From Streptomyces flavofungini (lineage in GTDB: Bacteria; Actinomycetota; Actinomycetes; Streptomycetales; Streptomycetaceae): a DNA stretch of 64,000 nt. The notes beneath the pieces were generated by a model. It searched no databases. It was not told where the DNA came from and was given only the letters and a program-made list of their open reading frames with translations. The position numbers and the translations under genes were made by a program. Below are positions 1 through 7,596 of this stretch, in pieces. The stretch is taken from positions 5,592,501 to 5,656,500 of the forward strand of contig NZ_CP128846.1 of assembly GCF_030388665.1 (NCBI RefSeq), given 5' to 3'. The stretch's first letter is position 1. Each line of letters starts with the position of its first letter.

Positions 1-483
1 AAGATCTTCAGCGACGAGTGGATGAACGACTACGGCTTCCTGGAGGAGGCCGGCGACCAGCCGCGCGTCGGCGACGTGCTGCGCCGCAAGGAGGGCGGCG
101 AGCTGCCCTCCCTCGTCCACATGCACCCCGAGGAGACCGTCGGCGAGGCCATCGAGGTCCTGCGCGAGTACGGCGTCTCGCAGATGCCGATCGTCAAGCC
201 CGGCGCGGGGCACCCGGACGTGATGGCCGCCGAGGTCATCGGCTCCGTCGTCGAGCGCGAGCTGCTCGACGCGCTGTTCGCCCAGCGGGCCTCGCTCGGC
301 GACCCGCTGGAGAAGCACATGTCCGACCCGCTGCCACAGGTCGGCTCCGGCGAGCCCGTCGCCGACCTGATGTCGGTCCTCGGCTCCGCCGACGCCGCCA
401 TCGTCCTCGTCGAGGGCAAGCCCACGGGTGTGGTGAGCCGTCAGGACCTGCTCGCGTTCCTCGCGGAGCAGCAGGGGGCGTAG
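1..483 (+). CDS. cbs: Cystathionine beta-synthase, C-terminal part (cut by window edge)
   Basis: The reading frame is open from base 1 and ends at TAG 481-483, giving the last 160 residues. The first residues (KIFSDEWMNDYGFL) are the typical end of the PLP catalytic fold of bacterial cystathionine beta-synthase. They are followed by a tandem CBS (Bateman) pair, roughly residues 30-90 and 100-158 of the fragment, ending GVVSRQDLLAFLAEQQGA. The enzyme condenses homocysteine and serine to cystathionine in transsulfuration, and in family members the CBS pair is regulatory. The PLP lysine and active site lie upstream of the window, so the assignment rests on the junction sequence and the Bateman module. 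A hairpin follows at once. Confidence 0.85.
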   Translation, partial: KIFSDEWMNDYGFLEEAGDQPRVGDVLRRKEGGELPSLVHMHPEETVGEAIEVLREYGVSQMPIVKPGAGHPDVMAAEVIGSVVERELLDALFAQRASLGDPLEKHMSDPLPQVGSGEPVADLMSVLGSADAAIVLVEGKPTGVVSRQDLLAFLAEQQGA

Positions 484-492
484 GCGTTCCTC

Positions 493-534
493 GGGTGCGG
501 GCGCGGCCGGCCGGTGCCGGTCGTGCCCGCACCC
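493..534 (+). terminator. Hairpin terminator after cbs
   Basis: GGGTGCGGGC at 493-502 pairs perfectly with GCCCGCACCC at 525-534, ten nucleotides after the cbs stop codon. There is no U-tract, as is usual for Streptomyces terminators. The rest of the gap to 820 (about 290 bases) is very GC-rich and holds no convincing gene. Confidence 0.6.
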
Positions 535-820
535 CGGCCGCGGGGGAGGGAACTTCGCGGAAGCGGTACGAAGGCGACACGTCCGCGCAGCACCCGCTTA
601 ACACGCGTACGGCACCTTGGTGGGTGTCGGCGTCAGGACTTCCGGAGCGGCTCCCGGACCTCCAGGACGCCTCGGACGCGGAGCCCGGCCCTGACCCGGC
701 CCGCGTTCCTCGCGGGGACCGCCGTCGTCCCGCCCCCCGGGCCCGCCCTGGGGGTGCGGCGGTCCCCGCGCTACCCGCGCCCTCCATCCGGCCTCGGCCC
801 TGCCGGGCCCCGGACAGGCC

Positions 821-1246
821 CTAGTCCGACCACTCGGATTTGCGGCCGCGGCGCAACGCCGACAGCAGGCCGGTGCCCCGGGCCGCGTGCACCGCGTTGA
901 CGCCCACGATGCCGAACCAGGTCACGAACAGGCCGGGGAGGTCCGCGTTGACCACGCCGATCGCGGAGAGCGGGATGGCGAGGATCAGGGAGACCACGCC
1001 GAAGCCGAAGCGCTCGCCCCAGGAGTCGACGCCGCTCGCGGGGTTGCGCGCGCCCCGGGCCATGATCATCTGCTGCTCGGCCAGGTGCCTGCGCATCTGG
1101 CGGTCGATCGTGCTGTCGAGGCGCTTCTCGACCTTTTCGAGGAACGAGTCGACGAGCGCGGACTCGTACTCTTCGCCGAGGTCCTTGCGCGCGTGCAAGG
1201 CGGCGTCGAGTTCCTTCTTGAGTTCGGCGTCACGAGGGGCTTCCAT
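821..1246 (-). CDS. Small conserved membrane protein
   Basis: 141 residues from ATG 1246. The first 75 residues are charged and probably helical (MEAPRDAELKKELDAALHAR, then a stretch rich in Lys, Arg and Glu). Two hydrophobic segments follow, around residues 82-104 and 106-124, and the tail is basic (ALRRGRKSEWSD). The layout suggests a cytoplasmic helical N-terminus anchored by a two-helix membrane hairpin. I recognise no named family. The frame extends upstream to 1909, but those codons are antisense to the carbonic anhydrase gene, so the first good methionine was taken; a GTG three codons upstream is possible. It stands alone, convergent with cbs. Confidence 0.75.
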   Translation of the reverse strand: MEAPRDAELKKELDAALHARKDLGEEYESALVDSFLEKVEKRLDSTIDRQMRRHLAEQQMIMARGARNPASGVDSWGERFGFGVVSLILAIPLSAIGVVNADLPGLFVTWFGIVGVNAVHAARGTGLLSALRRGRKSEWSD

Positions 1247-1331
1247 AGCCCATACGGTACGCAGCGTCGGCCCCGCGGGCAGTGGGGGTATCCCCCCTTT
1301 CCGCCCTGGGCCAGGCCCCCTGGGGTCCAGG

Positions 1332-2105
1332 TCAGGGCAGTACGCGCGCCAGGCCTGAGTCCAGGTCGAAGCGGGCGGCGAGGACCGTGGTGGGCCGGAA
1401 CGCGGGGTCCGCGCGCAGCGTGTCCCGCATGCGCCGGGCGTGCGCGGCCACGGTGTGGTCGACCCAGTCCCCGGGCTCGTCCCGGCAGGCCCACGCGGAC
1501 GGGACGATGCCCTCGACGAGCCGGGCGAGGTGGCCCGGCACCTGCTTGCCCGTCCGCAGCTGCTCGATCGTCGCCGCCACCGCCCCGCACCGCTCGTGCC
1601 CGAGGACGAGCAGCAGCGGAATGTGCAGCTCCGCCACCCCGAACTGGAGGGAGCCGAGCACCGCCTCGTCCAGGACCTCGCCCGCCGTGCGGATGACGAG
1701 GAGATCGCCGAGCCCCTGGTCGAAGACCAGCTCCGGCGGCACCCGGGAGTCGACGCAGGACAGGACCGTCGCGAACGGGTGCTGCTCTTGGGTGACCTCC
1801 AGGCGCCGCGCCCGGTCCTCGTGCGGATGGCGGGAGCGGCCCTTCGCCCAGCGCCGGTTGCCTTCGAGGAGGGCGGCGAGCGCCTGCTCGGCGGTGCCGG
1901 GGCGGGCACGGCCTGCCGCCGGGCGGGTGCTGGCGGGCGCCGCGGAGGCCACGGCGGTGGCGGAGGTGAGCACGGTGGCGGCCGTCGCCGTCAGGAAGGC
2001 CCGGCGGTTGGCCGGGGATCTGCGGGCGGTGGGGTCGGATCCGGGCGGGGTGGCGGGAGGTGTCGCCGGGGTGGCGGGAGGTATCGCCGGGGTGGTGGCG
2101 GGCAT
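1332..2105 (-). CDS. Beta-class carbonic anhydrase with Tat signal
   Basis: 257 residues. Beta-carbonic anhydrases hydrate CO2 to bicarbonate. The zinc motif is present: Cys and Asp in VLSCVDSRVPPE (around residue 115) and His/Cys in GHERCGAV (around 170). The N-terminus carries a twin-arginine signal (ANRRAFLTATAATVLTSATA) ending near ASAAPAS, so the enzyme is predicted to leave the cytoplasm folded. Before it lies a low-complexity PATPPATPP stretch encoded by a short tandem DNA repeat at about 2043-2100. ATG 2105 has AAGGA seven bases upstream. The gene is monocistronic. An exported beta-CA may serve CO2/bicarbonate exchange at the cell surface (inference). Confidence 0.9.
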   Translation of the reverse strand: MPATTPAIPPATPATPPATPPGSDPTARRSPANRRAFLTATAATVLTSATAVASAAPASTRPAAGRARPGTAEQALAALLEGNRRWAKGRSRHPHEDRARRLEVTQEQHPFATVLSCVDSRVPPELVFDQGLGDLLVIRTAGEVLDEAVLGSLQFGVAELHIPLLLVLGHERCGAVAATIEQLRTGKQVPGHLARLVEGIVPSAWACRDEPGDWVDHTVAAHARRMRDTLRADPAFRPTTVLAARFDLDSGLARVLP

Positions 2106-2256
2106 GACGCGTCCTTCGGGGTCCTGGGCGGGACCGCTCGCGCGGGGTCCTCGGCGGGGTCGCTCGGGCGGCGGGTGGCGTGCGGCGGTTCACCGTAATC
2201 AGCGCCCCCGGGGCATCAAGTGCCCTTGGTCCAGGCTTTGTTGATTTCGCGTCAGG

Positions 2257-2409
2257 TCATGGCGTGCCCGATACCGGCTCTTGAACCGGCGCCGGGGTCC
2301 CATGCGGCGCTCGCTCCGGGATGTGGGCCGTGTTCCGGCGCGCCACCGCCCGGTACAGGAGCGCGGGGACCGCGAGCCCCGCCATCCAGGAGATGTCCGC
2401 GCCCGCCAT
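2257..2409 (-). pseudogene. Possible C-terminal remnant of an NCS1-type permease, or small membrane peptide
   Basis: A 50-residue frame from ATG 2409 with an excellent ribosome-binding site (AGGGAGGA, five bases upstream). It begins MAGADISWMAGLAVPALLYR, one hydrophobic segment, then an Arg/Pro-rich tail. GADISW-x-x-G-x-x-x-x-x-LLY resembles the last transmembrane helix of nucleobase:cation symporter-1 permeases, as I remember that family. No upstream part of such a permease is seen in any frame before the lyase gene at 2669. It may be a decayed leftover or a true small membrane protein using a good start site. The family assignment is tentative. Confidence 0.35.
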
Positions 2410-2435
2410 GGGGGTCCTCCCTGCTCCTTCAGGGC

Positions 2436-2451
2436 TTTTTTTGGGGGGGGG
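2436..2451. repeat. T7G9 homopolymer tract
   Basis: Seven T followed by nine G on the plus strand, inside the 259-base gap between the small permease-like frame and the lyase gene. On the minus strand it reads C9A7, about 27 bases before ATG 2409. Runs this long are uncommon in Streptomyces and prone to slippage. Otherwise the gap holds only the upstream region of the lyase operon, where I see no confident promoter. Confidence 0.55.
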
Positions 2452-2668
2452 AGGGTCTGGGGTGGGGCCGCTTCTTCGTGATGCCGTGTTTCGGCGCTCA
2501 GTCGTTCGCCACGTCCTCGGGGTGAAGCGGCGCGGTTCGGTTGCCCGGCTGTATATCGTCATGCAGAGTTCTCGGTACCTGAATAGGTTGTCGATGCTCC
2601 GGCGTGAATCACTGGTGATGAGTGCTCGACGGGCCAGATGTGCGGTCCGGTTTGAGGAGGAAATGCGC

Positions 2669-4291
2669 GTGATGCCGTCTCATGTCGCGGACGCGGTGGC
2701 TGACGGAGGTTCCGGTTCCGGCGCGGTGTCCCCGGCCGTCGAGGTCGGCGGGGCCGCCGAGGCCCCCGTGGTCGTCCTCGACGGGCTCGGCCTGCCCGTC
2801 GCCGACGTCGTCCGCCTCGCCGACTCCGCCGCGCGGCCCGTCGCGGGCACCGACGCCCTCAAGCGCGTCGAGGAGTCCTGGCACGCGGCCCGCCGGATCG
2901 CCTCCTGGGGCCGCGTCTACGGCCGGTCCACCGGTGTCGGCGCCAACCGCACCGAGGACGTGCCCACCGAGGCCGCCGCCGACCACGGCCTGAGGCTCCT
3001 GCGCTCCCACGCGGGCGCCATCGGCGCCGAACTGCCCGCCCGCGAGGTCCGCGCCATGCTCGCCGTACGCGCCAACCAGCTCCTCGCGGGCGGCGCCGGA
3101 CTGCGCCCGAGCGTCGTGACCGCGCTGTGCGAGGCCCTTGAGGCCGGGGCGTACCCGGTGGTCAACGAGTTCGGGTCCGTCGGCACCGGCGACATCGCCG
3201 CCCTGTCCCAGATGGGCCTCGCCCTCGCCGGTGAACACCCCTGGCGGGGCGCGGCCCCCCGCCCCCAGTCCCTGGACAACAACGACGCCCTCGCCCTGAT
3301 CAGCAGCAACGCCCTCACTCTCGGCCAGTCCGCCCTCGCCCTGCACGAACTGCGCGGCCTCCTCGGCGCGACCCAGGTGGTGGCGGGCCTCTCCCTGCTC
3401 GCGGTGGACGGCTCCTACGAGGCGTACGCGCTGCCCGTCCACGAGGCGCGGCGGCACCCCGGCTCCTACGCCGTCGCCGAGCGCATGCGCCGCCTGCTCG
3501 GCGCCGCCGACCGCCCGACGCCGCCGCTCGGCCGGATCCAGGACCCGTACGGATTCCGCTGCGTCCCGCAGATCCACGGCCCCGCGCACGACGCCGCCGA
3601 CGCCCTGGAGAACGTCCTGACCGTGGAGATCAACGCGGCCGCCGAGAATCCCCTGATCTCGCCCGCCGACCTGGCCGCCTACCACCACGGCGGCTTCTAC
3701 ATGGCCCAACTCGCCCTGTCCCTGGACCACTTCAGGCTCGCGGTGACCCAGGCCGCCCGGCTGTCCAGCTCCCGCCTGTCCACCCTCAACGAACCGGCGT
3801 TCACCCGCCTTCGCCCCTTCCTCGCCGACGCGGAACCCGCCTCGTCCGGGGTGATGATCCTGGAGTACGCGGCCGGTGCCGCCCTCGGCGACCTGCGGGC
3901 CTTCTCGGCCCCCGCCTCGCTCGGCCACGCGGTCCTGTCCCGGGGCGTCGAGGAGCAGGCGAGCTTCGCCTCCCTCGCGGCGCGCCAGACCCTGCGGGCG
4001 TGCGGCGCCTACCGGCTCGTGGTCGGGTGCGAACTGGTCGCCGCGGTACGGGCGTTGCGCCAGCGCGAGCTGCGCCTCGAGCCCGGGCTTCCGGTGGCGT
4101 GGGCGTACGAACTCGCCGCCGAGGTCCTTGATCAGGACACCGCGGACCGCCCGCTGACGGATGATGTGACGGCGGCGGCCGCCCTCCTCGACCGGTTCAC
4201 GGAGCTGTGGGAGCACCTGGGCCGGGCGGACACGGGGGACGCGGGCGCCGACGAGGGGATCACGTGGACAGAGCGACGAGGTACGGCATGA
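2669..4291 (+). CDS. Aromatic amino acid lyase family protein lacking the MIO triad
   Basis: About 540 residues, the usual length for histidine/phenylalanine/tyrosine ammonia-lyases. Family landmarks are visible: VNEFGSVGTGDIAALSQ (residues 165-181), LDNNDALALISSNALTLGQ (211-229), QDPYGFRCVPQIHGP (291-305) and a late helical shielding region. In active lyases the first motif contains Ala-Ser-Gly, which cyclises to the MIO electrophile (GSVGASGD). Here it reads GSVGTGD, one residue shorter with Thr before Gly, so the normal MIO cannot form. This is therefore not a standard hutH. GTG 2669 was chosen because GAGGAGG (2654-2660) sits eight bases upstream; ATG 2672 and ATG 2663 are alternatives. 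It overlaps the next gene by ATGA. Confidence 0.8.
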   Translation: MMPSHVADAVADGGSGSGAVSPAVEVGGAAEAPVVVLDGLGLPVADVVRLADSAARPVAGTDALKRVEESWHAARRIASWGRVYGRSTGVGANRTEDVPTEAAADHGLRLLRSHAGAIGAELPAREVRAMLAVRANQLLAGGAGLRPSVVTALCEALEAGAYPVVNEFGSVGTGDIAALSQMGLALAGEHPWRGAAPRPQSLDNNDALALISSNALTLGQSALALHELRGLLGATQVVAGLSLLAVDGSYEAYALPVHEARRHPGSYAVAERMRRLLGAADRPTPPLGRIQDPYGFRCVPQIHGPAHDAADALENVLTVEINAAAENPLISPADLAAYHHGGFYMAQLALSLDHFRLAVTQAARLSSSRLSTLNEPAFTRLRPFLADAEPASSGVMILEYAAGAALGDLRAFSAPASLGHAVLSRGVEEQASFASLAARQTLRACGAYRLVVGCELVAAVRALRQRELRLEPGLPVAWAYELAAEVLDQDTADRPLTDDVTAAAALLDRFTELWEHLGRADTGDAGADEGITWTERRGTA

Positions 4292-5121
4292 GTGACAGTC
4301 CCGCGGCACGGCTTCAGGTGCTCTTCGAAGGGCACCGGCTCACGCCCACCCAGCGGCGCATCGCCCACTGCATGGTGCGGCGCGCCGCCGACGCGCCCTT
4401 CCTCTCCAGCGTCGAGCTCGCCGAACTCGCCGGCGTCAGCCAGCCGTCCGTGACCCGCTTCGCCGTCGCCCTCGGCTTCGACGGCTACCCCGCGCTCCGC
4501 CGCCACCTGCGGGAGGTCGCCCCCGCCGAGGCCGGTACGGACGCCGACCTCAACGAGTACCAGCAGGCCGTGCAAGCCGAGATCGAGAACCTCCGGCACC
4601 TGTCCGAACTCCTCGCCGACCCGGCGCCGGTGGAGCGGGCCGGACACGTCCTCGCCTCCTCCCGGCCGCTGCCCGTCCTCGGCCTGCGCGCCGCCGCGTC
4701 CCAGGCCTACGGCTTCTCCTACTTCGCCGCGAAGGTCCACCCCGACGTGCGCCTCCTCGACGAGGGCGGCTCCATGCTGACCGACCGCGTCGACGCGGCC
4801 GTGCGCGCCGGGGCCTCCGCGCTGCTCTGCTTCGCGCTGCCCCGCCACCCCCGCGAGGTCGTCGACGCCCTCGCCTACGCCCGGTCCGCCGGGCTGACCG
4901 TGGTCACCGTCGCCGACTCCGCGTTCGCGCCCGTCGCCGCGCACTCCGACCTCCTGCTGCCCGCCGCCGTCGGCACGGGGCTCGCCTTCGACACGGCGTG
5001 CGCGCCGATGCTGCTCGGGCGGGTGCTCCTCGAAGCCATGTGCGACGGGCTCCCGGACGCGCAGGCGCGCCTGGAGGAGTTCGACGTGGGGGCGGCGGAG
5101 CGGGGGCTGTTCGTCGAGTAG
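4288..5121 (+). CDS. MurR/RpiR-family transcriptional regulator
   Basis: 277 residues. The N-terminal helix-turn-helix of the RpiR family (LTPTQRRIAHCMV, then VELAELAGVSQPSVTRFAVA, residues 16-65) is followed by a sugar isomerase (SIS) domain (residues 105-265, with PLPVLGLRAAASQAYGFSYF near its start). RpiR regulators usually sense phosphosugars, but this subgroup often sits beside amino-acid or amine genes. ATG 4288 overlaps the lyase stop (ATGA), so the two are translationally coupled, and the lyase is the obvious candidate target. No operator was identified. Confidence 0.9.
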   Translation: MSDSPAARLQVLFEGHRLTPTQRRIAHCMVRRAADAPFLSSVELAELAGVSQPSVTRFAVALGFDGYPALRRHLREVAPAEAGTDADLNEYQQAVQAEIENLRHLSELLADPAPVERAGHVLASSRPLPVLGLRAAASQAYGFSYFAAKVHPDVRLLDEGGSMLTDRVDAAVRAGASALLCFALPRHPREVVDALAYARSAGLTVVTVADSAFAPVAAHSDLLLPAAVGTGLAFDTACAPMLLGRVLLEAMCDGLPDAQARLEEFDVGAAERGLFVE

Positions 5122-5153
5122 CGGCGGCTGTCCGTCGAGCAGTCGGGGAGCCG

Positions 5154-5199
5154 CCGGGCGGGCGGTACCGGGGCCCGGAGGCCGGGTCCGCCCGCCCGG
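5154..5199. terminator. Hairpin shared by convergent genes
   Basis: CCGGGCGGGC (5154-5163) pairs perfectly with GCCCGCCCGG (5190-5199), with a further GC-rich loop. It lies between the regulator stop at 5121 and the end of the Roadblock operon at 5206, so it can serve both strands. Confidence 0.6.
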
Positions 5200-5205
5200 G
5201 GCCGG

Positions 5206-5580
5206 TCAGACGTCCAGTCCCGACTCGATGCGCTTGAGCTGGTGCCGGGCCATGGCCAGGTTGGCCCTGCTCTTGTCGAGCGCCAGATAGAGGAACAGGC
5301 CGTTGTTGTTGCGCCCCTTGATGAGGCGGATGAGGTGGTACTGGGAGCCGAGCGAGATCAGGATGTCCTCGATCTCGTCCTTCAGGCCCAGCATCTCCAT
5401 GGTGCGCAGCTTGGCGCGGACCACGTCCGTGTTGCCCGCGGCGGCCACGGACAGGTCCAGGTCCTTGCCGCCGCCGAGCGTGCCGAGCGCCATGCCGCTC
5501 GTGTAGTCGACCAGGGCGGCGCCGATGACGCCTTCGATCGACGCGCTCGCTTCTTTGAGTGCCGTCTCCGTGTTGGCCAT
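5206..5580 (-). CDS. Roadblock/LC7 domain protein
   Basis: 124 residues, one complete Roadblock/LC7 fold: helix [17 protein letters not shown], strand [15 protein letters not shown], and later [20 protein letters not shown] and [19 protein letters not shown]. Bacterial Roadblock proteins act as dimers that modulate small GTPases or act as polarity and signalling scaffolds. ATG 5580 has GGAAAGGAA about 12 bases upstream; the longer frame lacks a better site. It is the last gene of a four-gene minus-strand set, and its C-terminal half clearly resembles the protein encoded at 6951-7361. Partner and function are unknown. Confidence 0.85.
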   Translation of the reverse strand: MANTETALKEASASIEGVIGAALVDYTSGMALGTLGGGKDLDLSVAAAGNTDVVRAKLRTMEMLGLKDEIEDILISLGSQYHLIRLIKGRNNNGLFLYLALDKSRANLAMARHQLKRIESGLDV

Positions 5581-5645
5581 GGGGGTTGCACTTCCTTTCC
5601 GTCTGGTGGATGCCCGTGACGAGGGCGATGAGGGTGTGGTGGGGG

Positions 5646-6062
5646 TCATGGCTCGGCGTCCTCCGTATCTCGGGTGCCGACGCCCCTTCCGGTCGCGGCG
5701 TCGACCAGCTCACCGATCAGAGCGCTGGAGCGGCGGCCTTCCAGGTGCAGTCGGCCCACGTTCACGCGGGGCTCGGCGAGCAGGGTGAGCACCGCTGTCG
5801 AACCCGCCGTGTACGTGGCCAGGTAGCCCTGTTCACCGCGGATCAGCAGTTCCCGGAAGCCGCCTTGATGGGTGGCCTCGGACAGCCGCAGCGCCACGCC
5901 GAGCGCTGCCGCGGTCAGCGCGCAGACGCCCTCCGCCTCGATGTCGGTGGTGTCCTGCGCGAGGACGAGCCCGTCGACGCTGGCGGTCAGGGCCCCCCTG
6001 AGCTGAGGGATCCGGGTGCGCAGCCGTCTCAGTTCACCGAGTACGTCGGCTTCGGCAGCCAT
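5646..6062 (-). CDS. Roadblock/LC7-like protein
   Basis: 138 residues, starting at ATG 6062 with GGGAGGAG seven bases upstream, preferred over the upstream ATG at 6107. The order of strands and helices fits the Roadblock/LC7 fold: [88 protein letters not shown]. The sequence is diverged and lacks a P-loop or enzyme motif. It lies 65 bases upstream of the next Roadblock gene and 82 bases downstream of the larger partner, so all are probably co-transcribed. Confidence 0.8.
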   Translation of the reverse strand: MAAEADVLGELRRLRTRIPQLRGALTASVDGLVLAQDTTDIEAEGVCALTAAALGVALRLSEATHQGGFRELLIRGEQGYLATYTAGSTAVLTLLAEPRVNVGRLHLEGRRSSALIGELVDAATGRGVGTRDTEDAEP

Positions 6063-6144
6063 GAGTTGTCTCCTCCCGGCGCGCCTCCAGGGCACGGTGA
6101 ACTTCATGGGACCGAGGGTTCGGTCCGGCGGGCGGTGCGGAGCG

Positions 6145-6954
6145 TCACAGGTGTGCCTCCAACGCGTCGCGGAGTCGGCGCAGCAGGGCGATGTCCGGCT
6201 CGGCGCAGTCGAGCGAGGCGGGCAGCGGGGACAGCGGGAGGGCCGGGGCCGGGTCCGGGGCCTGCGGGGTCTCCACGAGTCCGGCGGCGGCCATGCGTCT
6301 GATCTCGACCAGGGTGTGGAACGTGGGTCGGCCGAGGGCCCAGGCGATGGCCGTCGGCGTGCGGATCCCGTCGGCGAGGCGCAGCACGGCGTGCTGGCGC
6401 CCCGTGACCGTCTGGCCGGGCGCCGGCGGTCGGGGAACGACCGGGGCGGTGTCCACGTCGGGGCAGGGCCAGACGCTGTCGAGGAGCGCCCTGCGCCGCC
6501 GCGCCTCCCGCTCCACGGCGGCGGCGGGCACCGGCCGCACCTGGCCGAACCAGTGCGTGACGCCGTACCGGAAATGGGTGGGCCCGCTCGCCGGACCGAG
6601 CACGAAGAACGCGGCGTCGAACAGCGCGCCGAGGTGGCACAGCTCCAGCTCGCCCGCGGCCACCCGGCCGCTGCCGACCAGGTCCCGGCCCACCTCGTGC
6701 CGGGCCCCGGCCCGGGTCAGGGCGTCCTGCCAGCCCTGCGCGGGCAGTGTGCCGCCGACCGTGAGCAGCACGTCGAGGCCGGGCGCCGAAGGGCTCTCGG
6801 CGTGCACGACGTGCCCCTCCGCGAGGTAGAGGACGCCCTGGTCGCGCAGGAACGCGCCGGTGGCCCGCTCGTCGGCCAGGCGCATCAGCATCGGGAAGGC
6901 GGCGGTCGCGACCGCCGGTGCCCGCTCCGGCGCGCTCGTCCGCACGGCCGTCAC
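6145..6954 (-). CDS. Roadblock-operon partner, DUF4388/PATAN-like
   Basis: 269 residues from GTG 6954, which overlaps the upstream Roadblock stop as GTGA. The N-terminal 80 residues (FPMLMRLADERATGAFLRDQ, VLYLAEGHVVHAESP) resemble the PATAN/DUF4388 domain of bacterial signalling proteins. The C-terminal third has a helical, winged-helix-like region (RQHAVLRLADGIRTPTAIAW, then HTLVEIRRMAAAGLVETP), which could bind DNA or protein. No kinase, GTPase or receiver motif is seen. It is probably the effector or scaffold partner of the three Roadblock proteins (inference). Both domain assignments are by eye. Confidence 0.7.
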   Translation of the reverse strand: MTAVRTSAPERAPAVATAAFPMLMRLADERATGAFLRDQGVLYLAEGHVVHAESPSAPGLDVLLTVGGTLPAQGWQDALTRAGARHEVGRDLVGSGRVAAGELELCHLGALFDAAFFVLGPASGPTHFRYGVTHWFGQVRPVPAAAVEREARRRRALLDSVWPCPDVDTAPVVPRPPAPGQTVTGRQHAVLRLADGIRTPTAIAWALGRPTFHTLVEIRRMAAAGLVETPQAPDPAPALPLSPLPASLDCAEPDIALLRRLRDALEAHL

Positions 6955-7361
6955 ACCAGCACCAGCCGCTCGGACAGGTCCCGCAGCCGGATGCGCGCGA
7001 GGGCGAGGTTGCCGGTGTCCCGGTCGAGCCAGAGGTACAGGAAGACGCTGCTGTCGAAGGTCGTCTCCACGAAGCGGATCACGTGGAAGCCGTTCCTCGT
7101 GCTGAGCAGGAGGTCCTCGACCGGGAGCCGCTTGGTGGGCGGGTTCTCGCCGGGGAAGCCCGCGTCGAGGTCCACGAACGCCCGGTACTCGGCCGCCGAG
7201 CGTGCCACCTCGGCGGTCTCCGCGGCGGTGGCCTCGTGGTCCTTGTTGGGCGAATCGCCGACCGAACCAAGGGCGAGCCCGCTGGTCCAGTCGACGATCG
7301 CTGCACCGCGCGCGCCGGGCAGTGTCATCGCCTCGAGCAGACACTCGTCGATTCCGGGCAC
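6951..7361 (-). CDS. Roadblock/LC7 domain protein, first gene of operon
   Basis: 136 residues. GTG 7361 has a purine-rich GGGGAAGGGGAA site six to seven bases upstream; the frame extends to 7406 without better support. The fold signature is LPGARGAAIVDWTSGLALGS at the front and GFHVIRFVETTFDSSVFLYL plus DRDTGNLALARIRLRDLSER at the back. It is clearly paralogous to the protein at 5206-5580. It ends in a GTGA overlap with the DUF4388-like gene, so the pair is translationally coupled. The promoter of the operon should lie in 7362-7596. Confidence 0.82.
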   Translation of the reverse strand: MPGIDECLLEAMTLPGARGAAIVDWTSGLALGSVGDSPNKDHEATAAETAEVARSAAEYRAFVDLDAGFPGENPPTKRLPVEDLLLSTRNGFHVIRFVETTFDSSVFLYLWLDRDTGNLALARIRLRDLSERLVLV

Positions 7362-7596
7362 GCGGCTTCCCCTTCCCCAGGGTGGAACAGGGGTGGCCCC
7401 CACCACCCCACCGGGAGGCCCCAGCCGCCCGGTGGGAGGAAAGTACGCAGCGAAGTCGAAGTGCCGTGTGGAATGGGCATTTCCCTGGGGAACATGCCCA
7501 AGCCCGACAAGATCGGTTCGGCGGGTGTTTCGGGAACGGCTAGCCGCTGATCGGATGTATCGGGCAAGTGATCGAGCCGTCCCTCTGGCCGGTGGC

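Noticed and set aside
2669..4291. Calling the lyase homologue hutH
   Set aside because: The MIO triad is absent and it is not linked to the hut genes 9 kb away; the symbol would be misleading.
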